Shown here: piece by piece, positions 6,543 to 12,634 of the stretch
Layout: every line of letters begins with the position of its first letter
Numbering within the stretch: position 1 is the first letter of the stretch
From: Spirochaetota bacterium
GTDB taxonomy: Bacteria > Spirochaetota > UBA4802 > JAFGJZ01
Assembly: GCA_022704645.1 (NCBI GenBank)
Contig: JAKJGA010000038.1
Location: forward strand, 1-12,634
Length of the DNA stretch: 12,634 bases
Direction of reading: 5' to 3'
Notes under the pieces: generated by a model
The model's input: the letters and a program-made list of their open reading frames with translations, nothing else
Told to the model about the DNA's origin: nothing
Databases searched by the model: none
Program-made: the position numbers and the translations under genes

Positions 6543-8594
6543 ATGAATCTTTTTCATAAGGCATCAATCGGGATAAAAATTGCGGTCATTCAGATTGTGA
6601 TAATATCATTGTTTCTAATTATAATATCCGGATTGATAGGGTATATGCTTACACTTAATGCCGAAAAAGAAGCATACGAGAAGTTGCAGATAGTAAACTC
6701 TCAGACATATGAAATGATTAACATCTATAATGATTCTGTTATGTACTCAACTTCGAAAATCGCAGATGTATTTATGGCCCGTTTCCCTACTGGAAAAATC
6801 ACTGAGAAAGATGTTGATTCATTTAAAAGCCAAAGCAGAGTGAGTGTTTCTCTTCTGAAACAGAAAGGTGACGATTTTGTCCGTGTTATGACTCCTATAA
6901 ACAGACCATCCGGTGAGCGTGCTATAGGCGAGACTCTTAAACGTGAGTCTCAAGAGTATAAGGAATTGATTAAGGGGTCTTCTTTCAAAGGCGCTGTTAA
7001 TATTTTGGACAGACCTTATATAGCGGTTTACGTTCCTATTATTGAAAATAAAAAGACAACAGGCATTTATGAGTTCGCTCTCGATCTTTCAAACGGTCAG
7101 CGAGACATGCGTGAAAAACTCAGAAGTGTTTTAATCGGAAAAGGCGGCGGGGTTATAGTAATAAATGCGAAAGAAGGTCAGGATCTTGGAAAGCTGGAGG
7201 TTCATCCATTTAGTGAGGGTGCTAACTTTTTGGATAAAAAAGATCTCAGAGGCAAACAATATATTAAGGAAGTTATAGCCAACAAGAAAGGTAAAATTGA
7301 GTATTATGATGTTTCTACAAGTGTATACAGCCAGGAGAAAAAAATGGCATCGTATATTTATGTTCCTGAATATGAATGGATCGTAATGGCTCATGCATCC
7401 GAAAATGATATGCTCGGACCAAGCCGGCAGATACGCAATTATGTTATTTTCGGTATACTTGCTGTCGGAGTTATTCTTATTACAGTATTATATGTTTTTG
7501 TTAATTTTATAATCAGACGCCCGCTTCGGAAAGTAACCGGCATGGTAGATAGTCTTGCTTCAGGTAATCTCGCAATCAAATTTGATAAGCTCAGTAATGA
7601 AAAAACTAATGATGAAGTTGTCCTTCTTCAGCGGGCATTAAAAACATTTTCAGAAAAGATTCATGCGATTATGAATAACATCATTAAGATGAGTCAGCAG
7701 CTTTCAACTGCAACCGGAGAAATGTTCAAGACTTCGGATTCCTTTGCTGAAAATGCTCAGAGTCAGTCGGCTACAAGCGAACAAATTTCCGCTACCATCG
7801 AAAGTCTATCTGACGGAATTACGGTTGTTAATACCAATATTAAAGATCAGGTTGATCAGATCGATTCACTGTACGACAGAATTAAAGGTCTTAGTGTTAT
7901 GATTGAGGAGATGAGCACTTCTGTCAAAGAATCTTTTGTTATTTCTGAGCAGATTGTTGTTGAAGCTGAAGAAAGTAACAAGTCTCTTGTTGCTATGAAT
8001 GACGGTATGTCAAAAATTCTTCAGAGTTCAAAAGATATGGAAAATATTGTAGGTATAATAAAAGATATTTCTGAACAGATAAATCTTCTTTCTCTTAATG
8101 CAGCAATTGAAGCAGCCCGGGCAGGTGAGTCTGGAAGAGGTTTTGCTGTCGTAGCTGATGAGATTTCTAAACTTGCAGATCAGACTGCTAACAGTATTAT
8201 GGACATTGACCAGATAATAAAGGTAAATAATACTGAAATCGATTCAGGAATCAGAAATGTTGTTGTTTCCATTGAAACAGTTTCAAAGGTTGTTGATGAA
8301 ATAAAGACAATAAATAAGATAATAAATAAAAATTATGACACAATGCGTCAGCAGATGGAAACTAATGAACTTGTTAATCGTACTGCCGACAATGTGCGCA
8401 ATCTTGCATCTGTAATTGATAAACGCATGTTTGAACACAAGAATGCAATCGAAGAAATAATCAAGTCGATGTCAAATATCAACGAGTCGACACTTTCTAA
8501 TTCTTCAGGGGCTGAAGAGATCGCTGCCAGTTCAGAAAAACTTGCTGAGATGGCGAGTGATCTTAAGGAAGAAACACATTTCTTTAAGATATAA
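6543..8594 (+). CDS. Methyl-accepting chemotaxis protein with periplasmic Cache domain
   Basis: This is a 683-residue transmembrane chemoreceptor that senses an extracellular ligand and controls the CheA kinase. TM1 spans about 11-37 (KIAVIQIVIISLFLIIISGLI region) and TM2 starts at Asn299. Between them is a roughly 260-residue sensing domain with Cache_3/Cache_2-type traits (GDDFVRVMTPI, RAIGE, YIAVYVPII). A HAMP linker (about 320-375, starting RRPLRKV) leads to the helical signalling domain. Its hairpin tip is highly conserved, from Glu511 through NLLSLNAAIEAARAGESGRG (514-533) and FAVVADE. The receptor ends HFFKI, without the CheR-binding NWETF-type pentapeptide, so adaptation enzymes would bind by other means. 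The ligand cannot be inferred. No che genes lie in the window, so this is an orphan receptor locus. Its stop codon is immediately followed by the stop of the opposite gene. Confidence 0.95.
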   Translation: MNLFHKASIGIKIAVIQIVIISLFLIIISGLIGYMLTLNAEKEAYEKLQIVNSQTYEMINIYNDSVMYSTSKIADVFMARFPTGKITEKDVDSFKSQSRVSVSLLKQKGDDFVRVMTPINRPSGERAIGETLKRESQEYKELIKGSSFKGAVNILDRPYIAVYVPIIENKKTTGIYEFALDLSNGQRDMREKLRSVLIGKGGGVIVINAKEGQDLGKLEVHPFSEGANFLDKKDLRGKQYIKEVIANKKGKIEYYDVSTSVYSQEKKMASYIYVPEYEWIVMAHASENDMLGPSRQIRNYVIFGILAVGVILITVLYVFVNFIIRRPLRKVTGMVDSLASGNLAIKFDKLSNEKTNDEVVLLQRALKTFSEKIHAIMNNIIKMSQQLSTATGEMFKTSDSFAENAQSQSATSEQISATIESLSDGITVVNTNIKDQVDQIDSLYDRIKGLSVMIEEMSTSVKESFVISEQIVVEAEESNKSLVAMNDGMSKILQSSKDMENIVGIIKDISEQINLLSLNAAIEAARAGESGRGFAVVADEISKLADQTANSIMDIDQIIKVNNTEIDSGIRNVVVSIETVSKVVDEIKTINKIINKNYDTMRQQMETNELVNRTADNVRNLASVIDKRMFEHKNAIEEIIKSMSNINESTLSNSSGAEEIAASSEKLAEMASDLKEETHFFKI

Positions 8595-9242
8595 TCATTT
8601 GTAGACTTCTCCGGCTTCTTTGTACCACCAGACAAAGTCTAAATGATCTGGCGGTATTTTTATTTTTTTGCTGAAATCAATGAGCTTTTTTTCTAACAGT
8701 AAATAGGTCGCCGGAGAAAGTGTTTTTGGTTTCTCGCTTAAAATTCCGGATAGAATCATGTTTTTCAGTATATGTCTGTCAAGAATGGCAATTTTGTCGC
8801 CTAATCCGGTGTTTCTTAAAAAGTGACTTGCTTCTTTATATCCAATGCCCTTTATGTTTTTTACTAGCCATTCTCGTATTTTGTACACATCTCCCTGAGT
8901 ATAGAGAATATCTCTCATCTTAAAGTATTTTCCCTGGGTAAATTTATCGCGCGCTTCAACAATGTATTTTGCCTTATTGTTTCTAAATCGAACGATATTT
9001 ATTTTTTCACTTATTTCTTCTGCAGTCCCATTGAATACTAGATTTTCTTTTATGAGTATTTCAAGCGCCTTTCCGCACGATTTTGCTTTTGACTGCGGTG
9101 TCATGATGCAGAAAACAAGTTCATAAAAAAGCTCTTTATCGGTAGCTTTTTCTCTTATTAATTTGAATTCCGCGATACGCTTTTCTATTTCAGGTTTGAT
9201 GATTGAATATGTTTTAAGAATATCATTATTAAAATTTTTCAT
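8595..9242 (-). CDS. ogg: 8-oxoguanine DNA glycosylase/AP lyase, Ogg2 (archaeal-type) family
   Basis: This 215-residue HhH-GPD superfamily protein is predicted to excise 8-oxoguanine from DNA and cut the abasic site by its lyase activity (base-excision repair). The helix-hairpin-helix is VKNIKGIGYKEASHFLRNTG (127-146). Lys136 in GIGYK is the expected Schiff-base nucleophile and Asp155 in ILDRH the activating aspartate, about 19 residues apart as in the Methanocaldococcus/Thermotoga-type enzymes. The MTPQSKA motif (47-53) and C-terminal VWWYKEAGEVYK are also typical. Length is normal for this compact family. The Shine-Dalgarno GGAG lies at 9246-9249 on the minus strand. It diverges from the lemA operon across a 117-bp shared promoter region, and its stop abuts the chemoreceptor stop. 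Confidence 0.9.
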   Translation of the reverse strand: MKNFNNDILKTYSIIKPEIEKRIAEFKLIREKATDKELFYELVFCIMTPQSKAKSCGKALEILIKENLVFNGTAEEISEKINIVRFRNNKAKYIVEARDKFTQGKYFKMRDILYTQGDVYKIREWLVKNIKGIGYKEASHFLRNTGLGDKIAILDRHILKNMILSGILSEKPKTLSPATYLLLEKKLIDFSKKIKIPPDHLDFVWWYKEAGEVYK

Positions 9243-9261
9243 AATCTCCGTCTTTGTTTCT

Positions 9262-9290
9262 ATTATATCTCAAAATCATTATTGCAAAAA
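9262..9290 (-). promoter_or_regulatory. Possible promoter of the ogg gene
   Basis: On the minus strand a perfect TATAAT occupies 9267-9262. The expected -35 position, 17 bp upstream, holds only TTTTTG (9290-9285), a weak match. Transcription would begin near 9255, just upstream of the Shine-Dalgarno at 9246-9249. The good -10 and sensible position support it; the -35 does not. Confidence 0.4.
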
Positions 9291-9303
9291 TAAATATCAC
9301 CGC

Positions 9304-9332
9304 TTGACTGATTTATCGAAAACTGTTATTAT
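9304..9332 (+). promoter_or_regulatory. Strong sigma-70-type promoter of the lemA operon
   Basis: TTGACT (9304-9309) and TATTAT (9327-9332) are each 5-of-6 matches, separated by an ideal 17 bp. TG at 9324-9325 makes an extended -10 (TGnTATTAT). The predicted start is near 9339, about 20 bases before the lemA ATG. It is the best promoter in the window and lies back to back with the proposed ogg promoter. Confidence 0.75.
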
Positions 9333-9359
9333 GTCATTAAATATTTCACGGAGATAAAA

Positions 9360-9941
9360 ATGAAAAAATATATTTTTGCTGTATGGTCTTCTTTGCTTCT
9401 GTTCTCTGGATGCGGTTATAACACAATGCAGGCAAATGAAGAAACTGTCAAGGCTGCATGGGGCGATGTTGAAGCCGCTTATCAGCGTCGAATGGATCTC
9501 ATACCGAATCTTGTTAAAACTGTAAAAGCTTATGCTTCTCATGAAAAAGAAACTCTGACACTCGTTACTGAAGCCCGTTCAAAGGCTACATCTGTTCAAC
9601 TTTCGCCGGAAATGCTTAAAGATAAAAATGCTATGGCTAATTTTCAGTCTGCGCAGGATTCTCTTTCCGGAGCCCTTTCGCGTTTGATGGTTGTTGTTGA
9701 AAAATATCCGGATCTGAAAGCAAACCAGAATTTTGCTGATCTTCAGCATCAGCTTGAAGGAACAGAAAACCGTATAACGGTTGCCCGCACAAGATATAAT
9801 GAAACAGTGAGAGTTTTTAACACTTCAATCAGAACATTTCCGAATTCTTTAACGAATTCACTAATGCTTCATCTTGAACCTAAGGAAGCATTTAAAGCAT
9901 CGGCAGGAGCTGATAAGGCTCCAGAGGTTAATTTCGAATGA
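9360..9941 (+). CDS. lemA: LemA family lipoprotein
   Basis: This 193-residue LemA protein has an envelope-anchored N terminus followed by a long helical bundle. The N terminus is a lipoprotein signal (MKKYIFAVWSSLLLFSGC, Cys18), where many LemA proteins have a plain transmembrane segment. The family core is clear: WGDVEAAYQRRMDLIPNLVKTVKAYA, KYPDLKANQNF.LQ.QLEGTENRI (116-138), and ARTRYNETVRVFNTSIRTFP (142-161). LemA's molecular role is unresolved; it is a conserved envelope protein usually encoded beside TPM-domain proteins, as here. ACGGAG (9348-9353), six bases before the ATG, supports the start. It is the first gene of a three-gene operon, and its TGA overlaps the next ATG (ATGA), which suggests translational coupling. 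Confidence 0.95.
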   Translation: MKKYIFAVWSSLLLFSGCGYNTMQANEETVKAAWGDVEAAYQRRMDLIPNLVKTVKAYASHEKETLTLVTEARSKATSVQLSPEMLKDKNAMANFQSAQDSLSGALSRLMVVVEKYPDLKANQNFADLQHQLEGTENRITVARTRYNETVRVFNTSIRTFPNSLTNSLMLHLEPKEAFKASAGADKAPEVNFE

Positions 9942-10813
9942 TAAAAATTCTGTTTCTTTTATTCATAATCGCAGTTTTTCCGTTCATTGTCCAGGCACAG
10001 CAAATTCCTGATTTAAAAAGCCGAATAAATGATTATGCGGATATGTTCTCGGAAGAGACGGAAAAGGTTCTTGAAGAAAAGCTTGCGGAGCTTGAAAAAA
10101 CAGATTCTACGCAGATAGCGGTTTTATCGGTAAATTCTCTGGATGGATATTCAATTGAGGAATTTTCAATTAAAACAGCTGAAAAATGGAAGATCGGTCA
10201 AAAAGGAAAAGATAATGGAGTAATTCTTTTATTTTCAAAGAACGATCGGAAAATAAGGATTGAAACGGGATACGGTCTTGAAGAAAAACTTACAGATTTG
10301 ACTGCAGGCAGAATTATTGATAATGAAATAACACCAAGATTTAAAGCCGGTCAATTTGATGATGGACTAAGCAGGGGAGTTGATTCTCTTATTGCCGTGG
10401 TTAAAGGTACGTATACTGCAGATAATAATGTTAAATCCAATTCAAAAAGTTCTCCGCTTGGACTTGTTGTAATTTTGCTTGTTGTTATATTTATTCTCGG
10501 AAAAATTAAATTGGTTTTAGGCGGTATAACCGGAGCTGTTGCTTTTCCTATAATGCTTTATAATTTTTCAGCTGAAGCTTCCATAATTTCCATAATGCTT
10601 TTTGTTCCTTTCGGATTTATAATGGGTCTTATTATTCCGCTTCTGGGAACTTTCTTTTTGTTAAGTTCGAACGGACGAGGTAGAAGGGGAGGCGGATTTT
10701 CAAGCGGAAGCGGCTTCTCCGGCGGCGGATTCGGAGGAGGGGGATTTTCCGGAGGTAGTTTTTCAGGCGGCGGCGGAAGATTCGGCGGCGGCGGCGCAAG
10801 CGGAGGATGGTAA
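9938..10813 (+). CDS. TPM-domain protein, YgcG-like, with Gly-rich C-terminal tail
   Basis: The 291-residue product has a cleavable signal peptide (MIKILFLLFIIAVFPFIVQA, cut before Gln21), then an extracytoplasmic TPM domain (about 24-157). Visible TPM motifs are the early ND.A..(F/L)SEE region, WKIGQKGKDNGVILLFS (84-100) and KIRIETGYGLEEKLTD (105-120). Hydrophobic segments at about 173-190, 193-210 and 215-242 follow, then a tail of Gly/Ser/Phe repeats (250-290) ending in Trp. This architecture matches YgcG/COG1512-type proteins. The TPM fold has been linked to phosphatase activity in plants and to membrane complexes, but the bacterial role is unknown. The ATG overlaps the lemA stop by 4 bp. 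The last codons also carry the Shine-Dalgarno (GGAGG, 10802-10806) for the next gene. Confidence 0.92.
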   Translation: MIKILFLLFIIAVFPFIVQAQQIPDLKSRINDYADMFSEETEKVLEEKLAELEKTDSTQIAVLSVNSLDGYSIEEFSIKTAEKWKIGQKGKDNGVILLFSKNDRKIRIETGYGLEEKLTDLTAGRIIDNEITPRFKAGQFDDGLSRGVDSLIAVVKGTYTADNNVKSNSKSSPLGLVVILLVVIFILGKIKLVLGGITGAVAFPIMLYNFSAEASIISIMLFVPFGFIMGLIIPLLGTFFLLSSNGRGRRGGGFSSGSGFSGGGFGGGGFSGGSFSGGGGRFGGGGASGGW

Positions 10814-11478
10814 TGAAAAAAGAAAGAATTCTAAGTGAAGATTCGGTTCTCAAAATAGAAGAAAAAATACGGGATGTAGAAAAGACTACAAGCGGAGAGA
10901 TTGTCGTGGCTGTAACACCGGCTTCGAGCAGATATCTTGACATCGGAATCTCTGTGTCTGCGTTCCTCTCTGTGTTTTCTGCATATATTTGCGCAAGATT
11001 TATTCCAGGATCAATCAATGAATTTATAACTTCTCTTTATTCAAATTATCTTCCGGAGGTTATGCTTTCTTTTTTTCTGATATTCTTTTTTGTTTTTAAT
11101 CTTTTGTTTTTTCTTTTTCCGTCATTGAAATTTCTTTTTTTATCAAACGGAAGAAAAGAAGCTGAAATTCACAAAAAAGCTGAACAGATATTTTATCAGA
11201 ATCATCTCGACCGTACTCTCGATAAAACAGGTATTTTAATTCTTCTGTCACTTCTTGAGAAAAAAATATATATTCTGGCAGACGAAGGTATTATTTCAAA
11301 AATCGGAATAGATGGTCTGAAAAAATATGCTAAAACTGCGGCGATCAGTATCAAGAAGAAAAACGCAGAAAATGGAATTCTTGAGACGATAGAATCTTTC
11401 GAAAAAATTCTCAAAGAAGAATTTCCTCCTAAGAAGAATAATCCGAATGAACTTTCAGACAGGGTTATCTTTCAGTAA
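10813..11478 (+). CDS. Membrane-inserted TPM-domain protein (COG3762-like)
   Basis: This 221-residue protein appears to be a second TPM-type protein whose domain is split by a membrane hairpin. An N-terminal amphipathic part with SGEIVVAVTP (27-36) leads into two hydrophobic stretches (about 43-64 and 82-110). The rest of the TPM core follows: HLDRTLDKTGILILLSLLEK (131-150) and KIYILADEGI (151-160), matching the DNGVILL...KIRIETGYG pattern of the preceding gene. There is no signal peptide. The tail is charged and cytoplasmic-looking. I choose the ATG at 10813, overlapping the previous TAA by one base, because GGAGG lies six bases upstream. An ATG at 10807 would leave no spacing. The lemA-TPM-TPM order is a conserved module. 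Its function is unknown. The stop codon directly abuts the stop of the opposite gene. Confidence 0.87.
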   Translation: MKKERILSEDSVLKIEEKIRDVEKTTSGEIVVAVTPASSRYLDIGISVSAFLSVFSAYICARFIPGSINEFITSLYSNYLPEVMLSFFLIFFFVFNLLFFLFPSLKFLFLSNGRKEAEIHKKAEQIFYQNHLDRTLDKTGILILLSLLEKKIYILADEGIISKIGIDGLKKYAKTAAISIKKKNAENGILETIESFEKILKEEFPPKKNNPNELSDRVIFQ

Positions 11479-12465
11479 TTAGAATCTGAAAAGAATAAAA
11501 AATTCAATATAGTTCGCAAATGGTGAAATAGAGGCTGTGTCGTTGATATAATAAGTTGATTGTTCTGATGAACCTATAACTCCGCATCCGAAGCTGTCGC
11601 CATTAAAGCCGATGGCGAGCTTTATCATTGCTTTTGAGCTTGAAGCATGTTTTGATTTTATATCATCGATGTTTGTTCGAAGTCTCCCCAATCCATAACC
11701 AATTGAGACACTTCCTGAAATATATAATTTTAGTGAAAAGCAGTACTTTGCCCCTATTCCTCCAAAAATTCCTGCACCTGTGTATGAAGAAGAACTGATA
11801 TGAAGGAATTCAGGGAAATCGTTTTTATTATTCTGAGGAATGAGATTTCCATCTGATGTAAAATTAAAGTAATCATAGTATAATCCGACTAATGGAGACC
11901 ATGAAAATCCAAGGCTTCTTTCTGATTGTTTTAGTATTTCGTTAAAAGAAAATTCTTCAAAAAAAGTATAGTTGATATAACAACCTATAAATGTAAGTTC
12001 AACATCATTGCGCTTTTTCCCTTGTTGAGGTAGTGATGAAGGATAGTTTTCTATATACATACCGGAATATCTTCTGAAAAAAAATTCTGCACCTATGTGT
12101 TTACCATATTTGGAAAAAGTCAAATCATTGTAATTTGTATTACCATATTCATCTTCATCTTTAAAACAATTTTTGTTTTTTTTGACAATAGCAGATAATC
12201 CGTAACCGTTATATGATAATCCAAGACCAAGCGCCTCTTTGTGATTTGCTTTATACTCAACATTTTCATCATTTTTAATCATTGAAAGAGTCATAAATGT
12301 TGAAGGGTTATGAAAAACTCTTATCGAAAATTTTTCATTGAAATCAATAAATCTTTTTATTGTTTCAATCGGATTTTCTTTTTTGGGGTCAGGTGATTCT
12401 TCAGAAAAGGATAATATAGGTAAAAAGACAGCCGCGGCAAAAATTATGAACTTTGGTTTAAACAT
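11479..12465 (-). CDS. Probable outer-membrane beta-barrel protein, DUF4421-like
   Basis: This 328-residue exported protein has a signal peptide (MFKPKFIIFAAAVFLPILSFS, cleaved near Ser21-Glu22). After it come many alternating aromatic/polar strands and a C-terminal Phe (YIEFFILFRF), the usual signal for outer-membrane insertion. The segments EALGLGLSYNGYGLSAIV, then KYGKHIGAEFFFRRYSGMYIEN about 40 residues later, recall DUF4421 proteins (GIGFNYKWLGL... then a YYKGFYL-like strand). That family is uncharacterised and best known from Bacteroidetes. A Gly-rich GAGIFGGIGAKY strand follows. No Shine-Dalgarno is visible before the ATG, unlike most genes here, but there is no better in-frame start. 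It lies 40 bp after lysS on the same strand with no clear terminator between them, so it may be co-transcribed. Transport function is not implied. Confidence 0.75.
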   Translation of the reverse strand: MFKPKFIIFAAAVFLPILSFSEESPDPKKENPIETIKRFIDFNEKFSIRVFHNPSTFMTLSMIKNDENVEYKANHKEALGLGLSYNGYGLSAIVKKNKNCFKDEDEYGNTNYNDLTFSKYGKHIGAEFFFRRYSGMYIENYPSSLPQQGKKRNDVELTFIGCYINYTFFEEFSFNEILKQSERSLGFSWSPLVGLYYDYFNFTSDGNLIPQNNKNDFPEFLHISSSSYTGAGIFGGIGAKYCFSLKLYISGSVSIGYGLGRLRTNIDDIKSKHASSSKAMIKLAIGFNGDSFGCGVIGSSEQSTYYINDTASISPFANYIEFFILFRF

Positions 12466-12505
12466 ATATCTATGTATTTTCTGCCCGGCGTCTTTTATAT
12501 TTAAA

Positions 12506-12634
12506 TCACTTATCCTGACGTAAAAGAGGAAAGAGAATTGTGTCCTTGATAGATGCTGTATTTACAAAAAGCATAATCATACGGTCGATTCCGATGCCCA
12601 TTCCGCCAGCCGGAGGAAGTCCGTATTCAAGTGC
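12506..12634 (-). CDS. lysS: Lysyl-tRNA synthetase (class II), C-terminal 42 residues
   Basis: A minus-strand frame enters from the right edge and ends with TGA at 12508-12506. It reads ALEYGLPPAGGMGIGIDRMI and continues with MLFVNTASIKDTILFPLLRQDK. This is motif 3 of class II aminoacyl-tRNA synthetases (GxGIGIDR, whose Arg contacts ATP) followed by the typical LysS ending (SIxDxILFPLLR). The enzyme charges tRNA-Lys with lysine in the cytoplasm. Only the last part of the roughly 500-residue protein is visible, but the match is distinctive. Related AsnRS/AspRS endings differ in the residues around ILFP. Confidence 0.93.
   Translation of the reverse strand, partial: ALEYGLPPAGGMGIGIDRMIMLFVNTASIKDTILFPLLRQDK

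Noticed and set aside
6348..6557. 69-residue minus-strand open frame in the araC-mcp gap
   Set aside because: It overlaps the chemoreceptor start and promoter, has no ribosome-binding site and no recognisable motifs.

Overview
This AT-rich bacterial window carries ordinary chromosomal genes of an anaerobe that handles polysaccharide and is chemotactic. A Cache-type chemoreceptor, many lipoprotein signals with loose lipoboxes, a full-length pyruvate:ferredoxin oxidoreductase, and signal peptides such as LPILSFS together suggest a spirochaete, possibly a gut Treponema-like one. That taxonomic call is inference only. No protein here is diagnostic on its own, and the DUF4421-like barrel protein resembles a family best known from Bacteroidetes.

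Layout. Positions 1-127 are the left end of an IS3-family insertion sequence (terminal inverted repeat plus the first 13 codons of orfA, minus strand), running off the window. Next come a GH16 beta-glucanase lipoprotein (277-1071, +) and the 1175-codon nifJ gene (1295-4822, +), which has its own promoter, a hairpin-rich leader and a strong intrinsic terminator (4842-4873). The 600 bases after nifJ hold no intact gene. They contain a small DUF4156-like lipoprotein gene on the minus strand whose frame is split by one in-frame TAA (4938-5249), and then the leader of an AraC/GyrI-type regulator (5428-6300, +).

A 240-bp regulatory-looking gap follows, with a tandem 11-bp repeat, an imperfect hairpin and a 12-bp perfect palindrome lying between promoter boxes. 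It leads to a methyl-accepting chemotaxis protein (6543-8594, +). A convergent ogg-type DNA glycosylase/lyase gene (8595-9242, -) abuts it stop to stop. Divergent from ogg is a tightly coupled three-gene operon, lemA - ygcG-like TPM protein - membrane-inserted TPM protein (9360-11478, +), with a strong extended -10 promoter. This operon meets, again stop to stop with no gap, a gene for a probable outer-membrane beta-barrel protein (11479-12465, -). That gene lies 40 bp downstream of the 3' end of lysS, which enters from the right edge (12506-12634, -).

How the genes fit together. The GH16 enzyme and PFOR fit polysaccharide fermentation, with pyruvate oxidised to acetyl-CoA and reduced ferredoxin. 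The chemoreceptor fits substrate seeking. The lemA/TPM cluster is a conserved envelope module of poorly understood role. I see no phage, CRISPR, toxin-antitoxin or defence system, and no clearly undescribed multi-gene system. The items most worth a second look are the interrupted lipoprotein gene, the mutually exclusive hairpins in the nifJ leader, and the palindrome in the chemoreceptor promoter.
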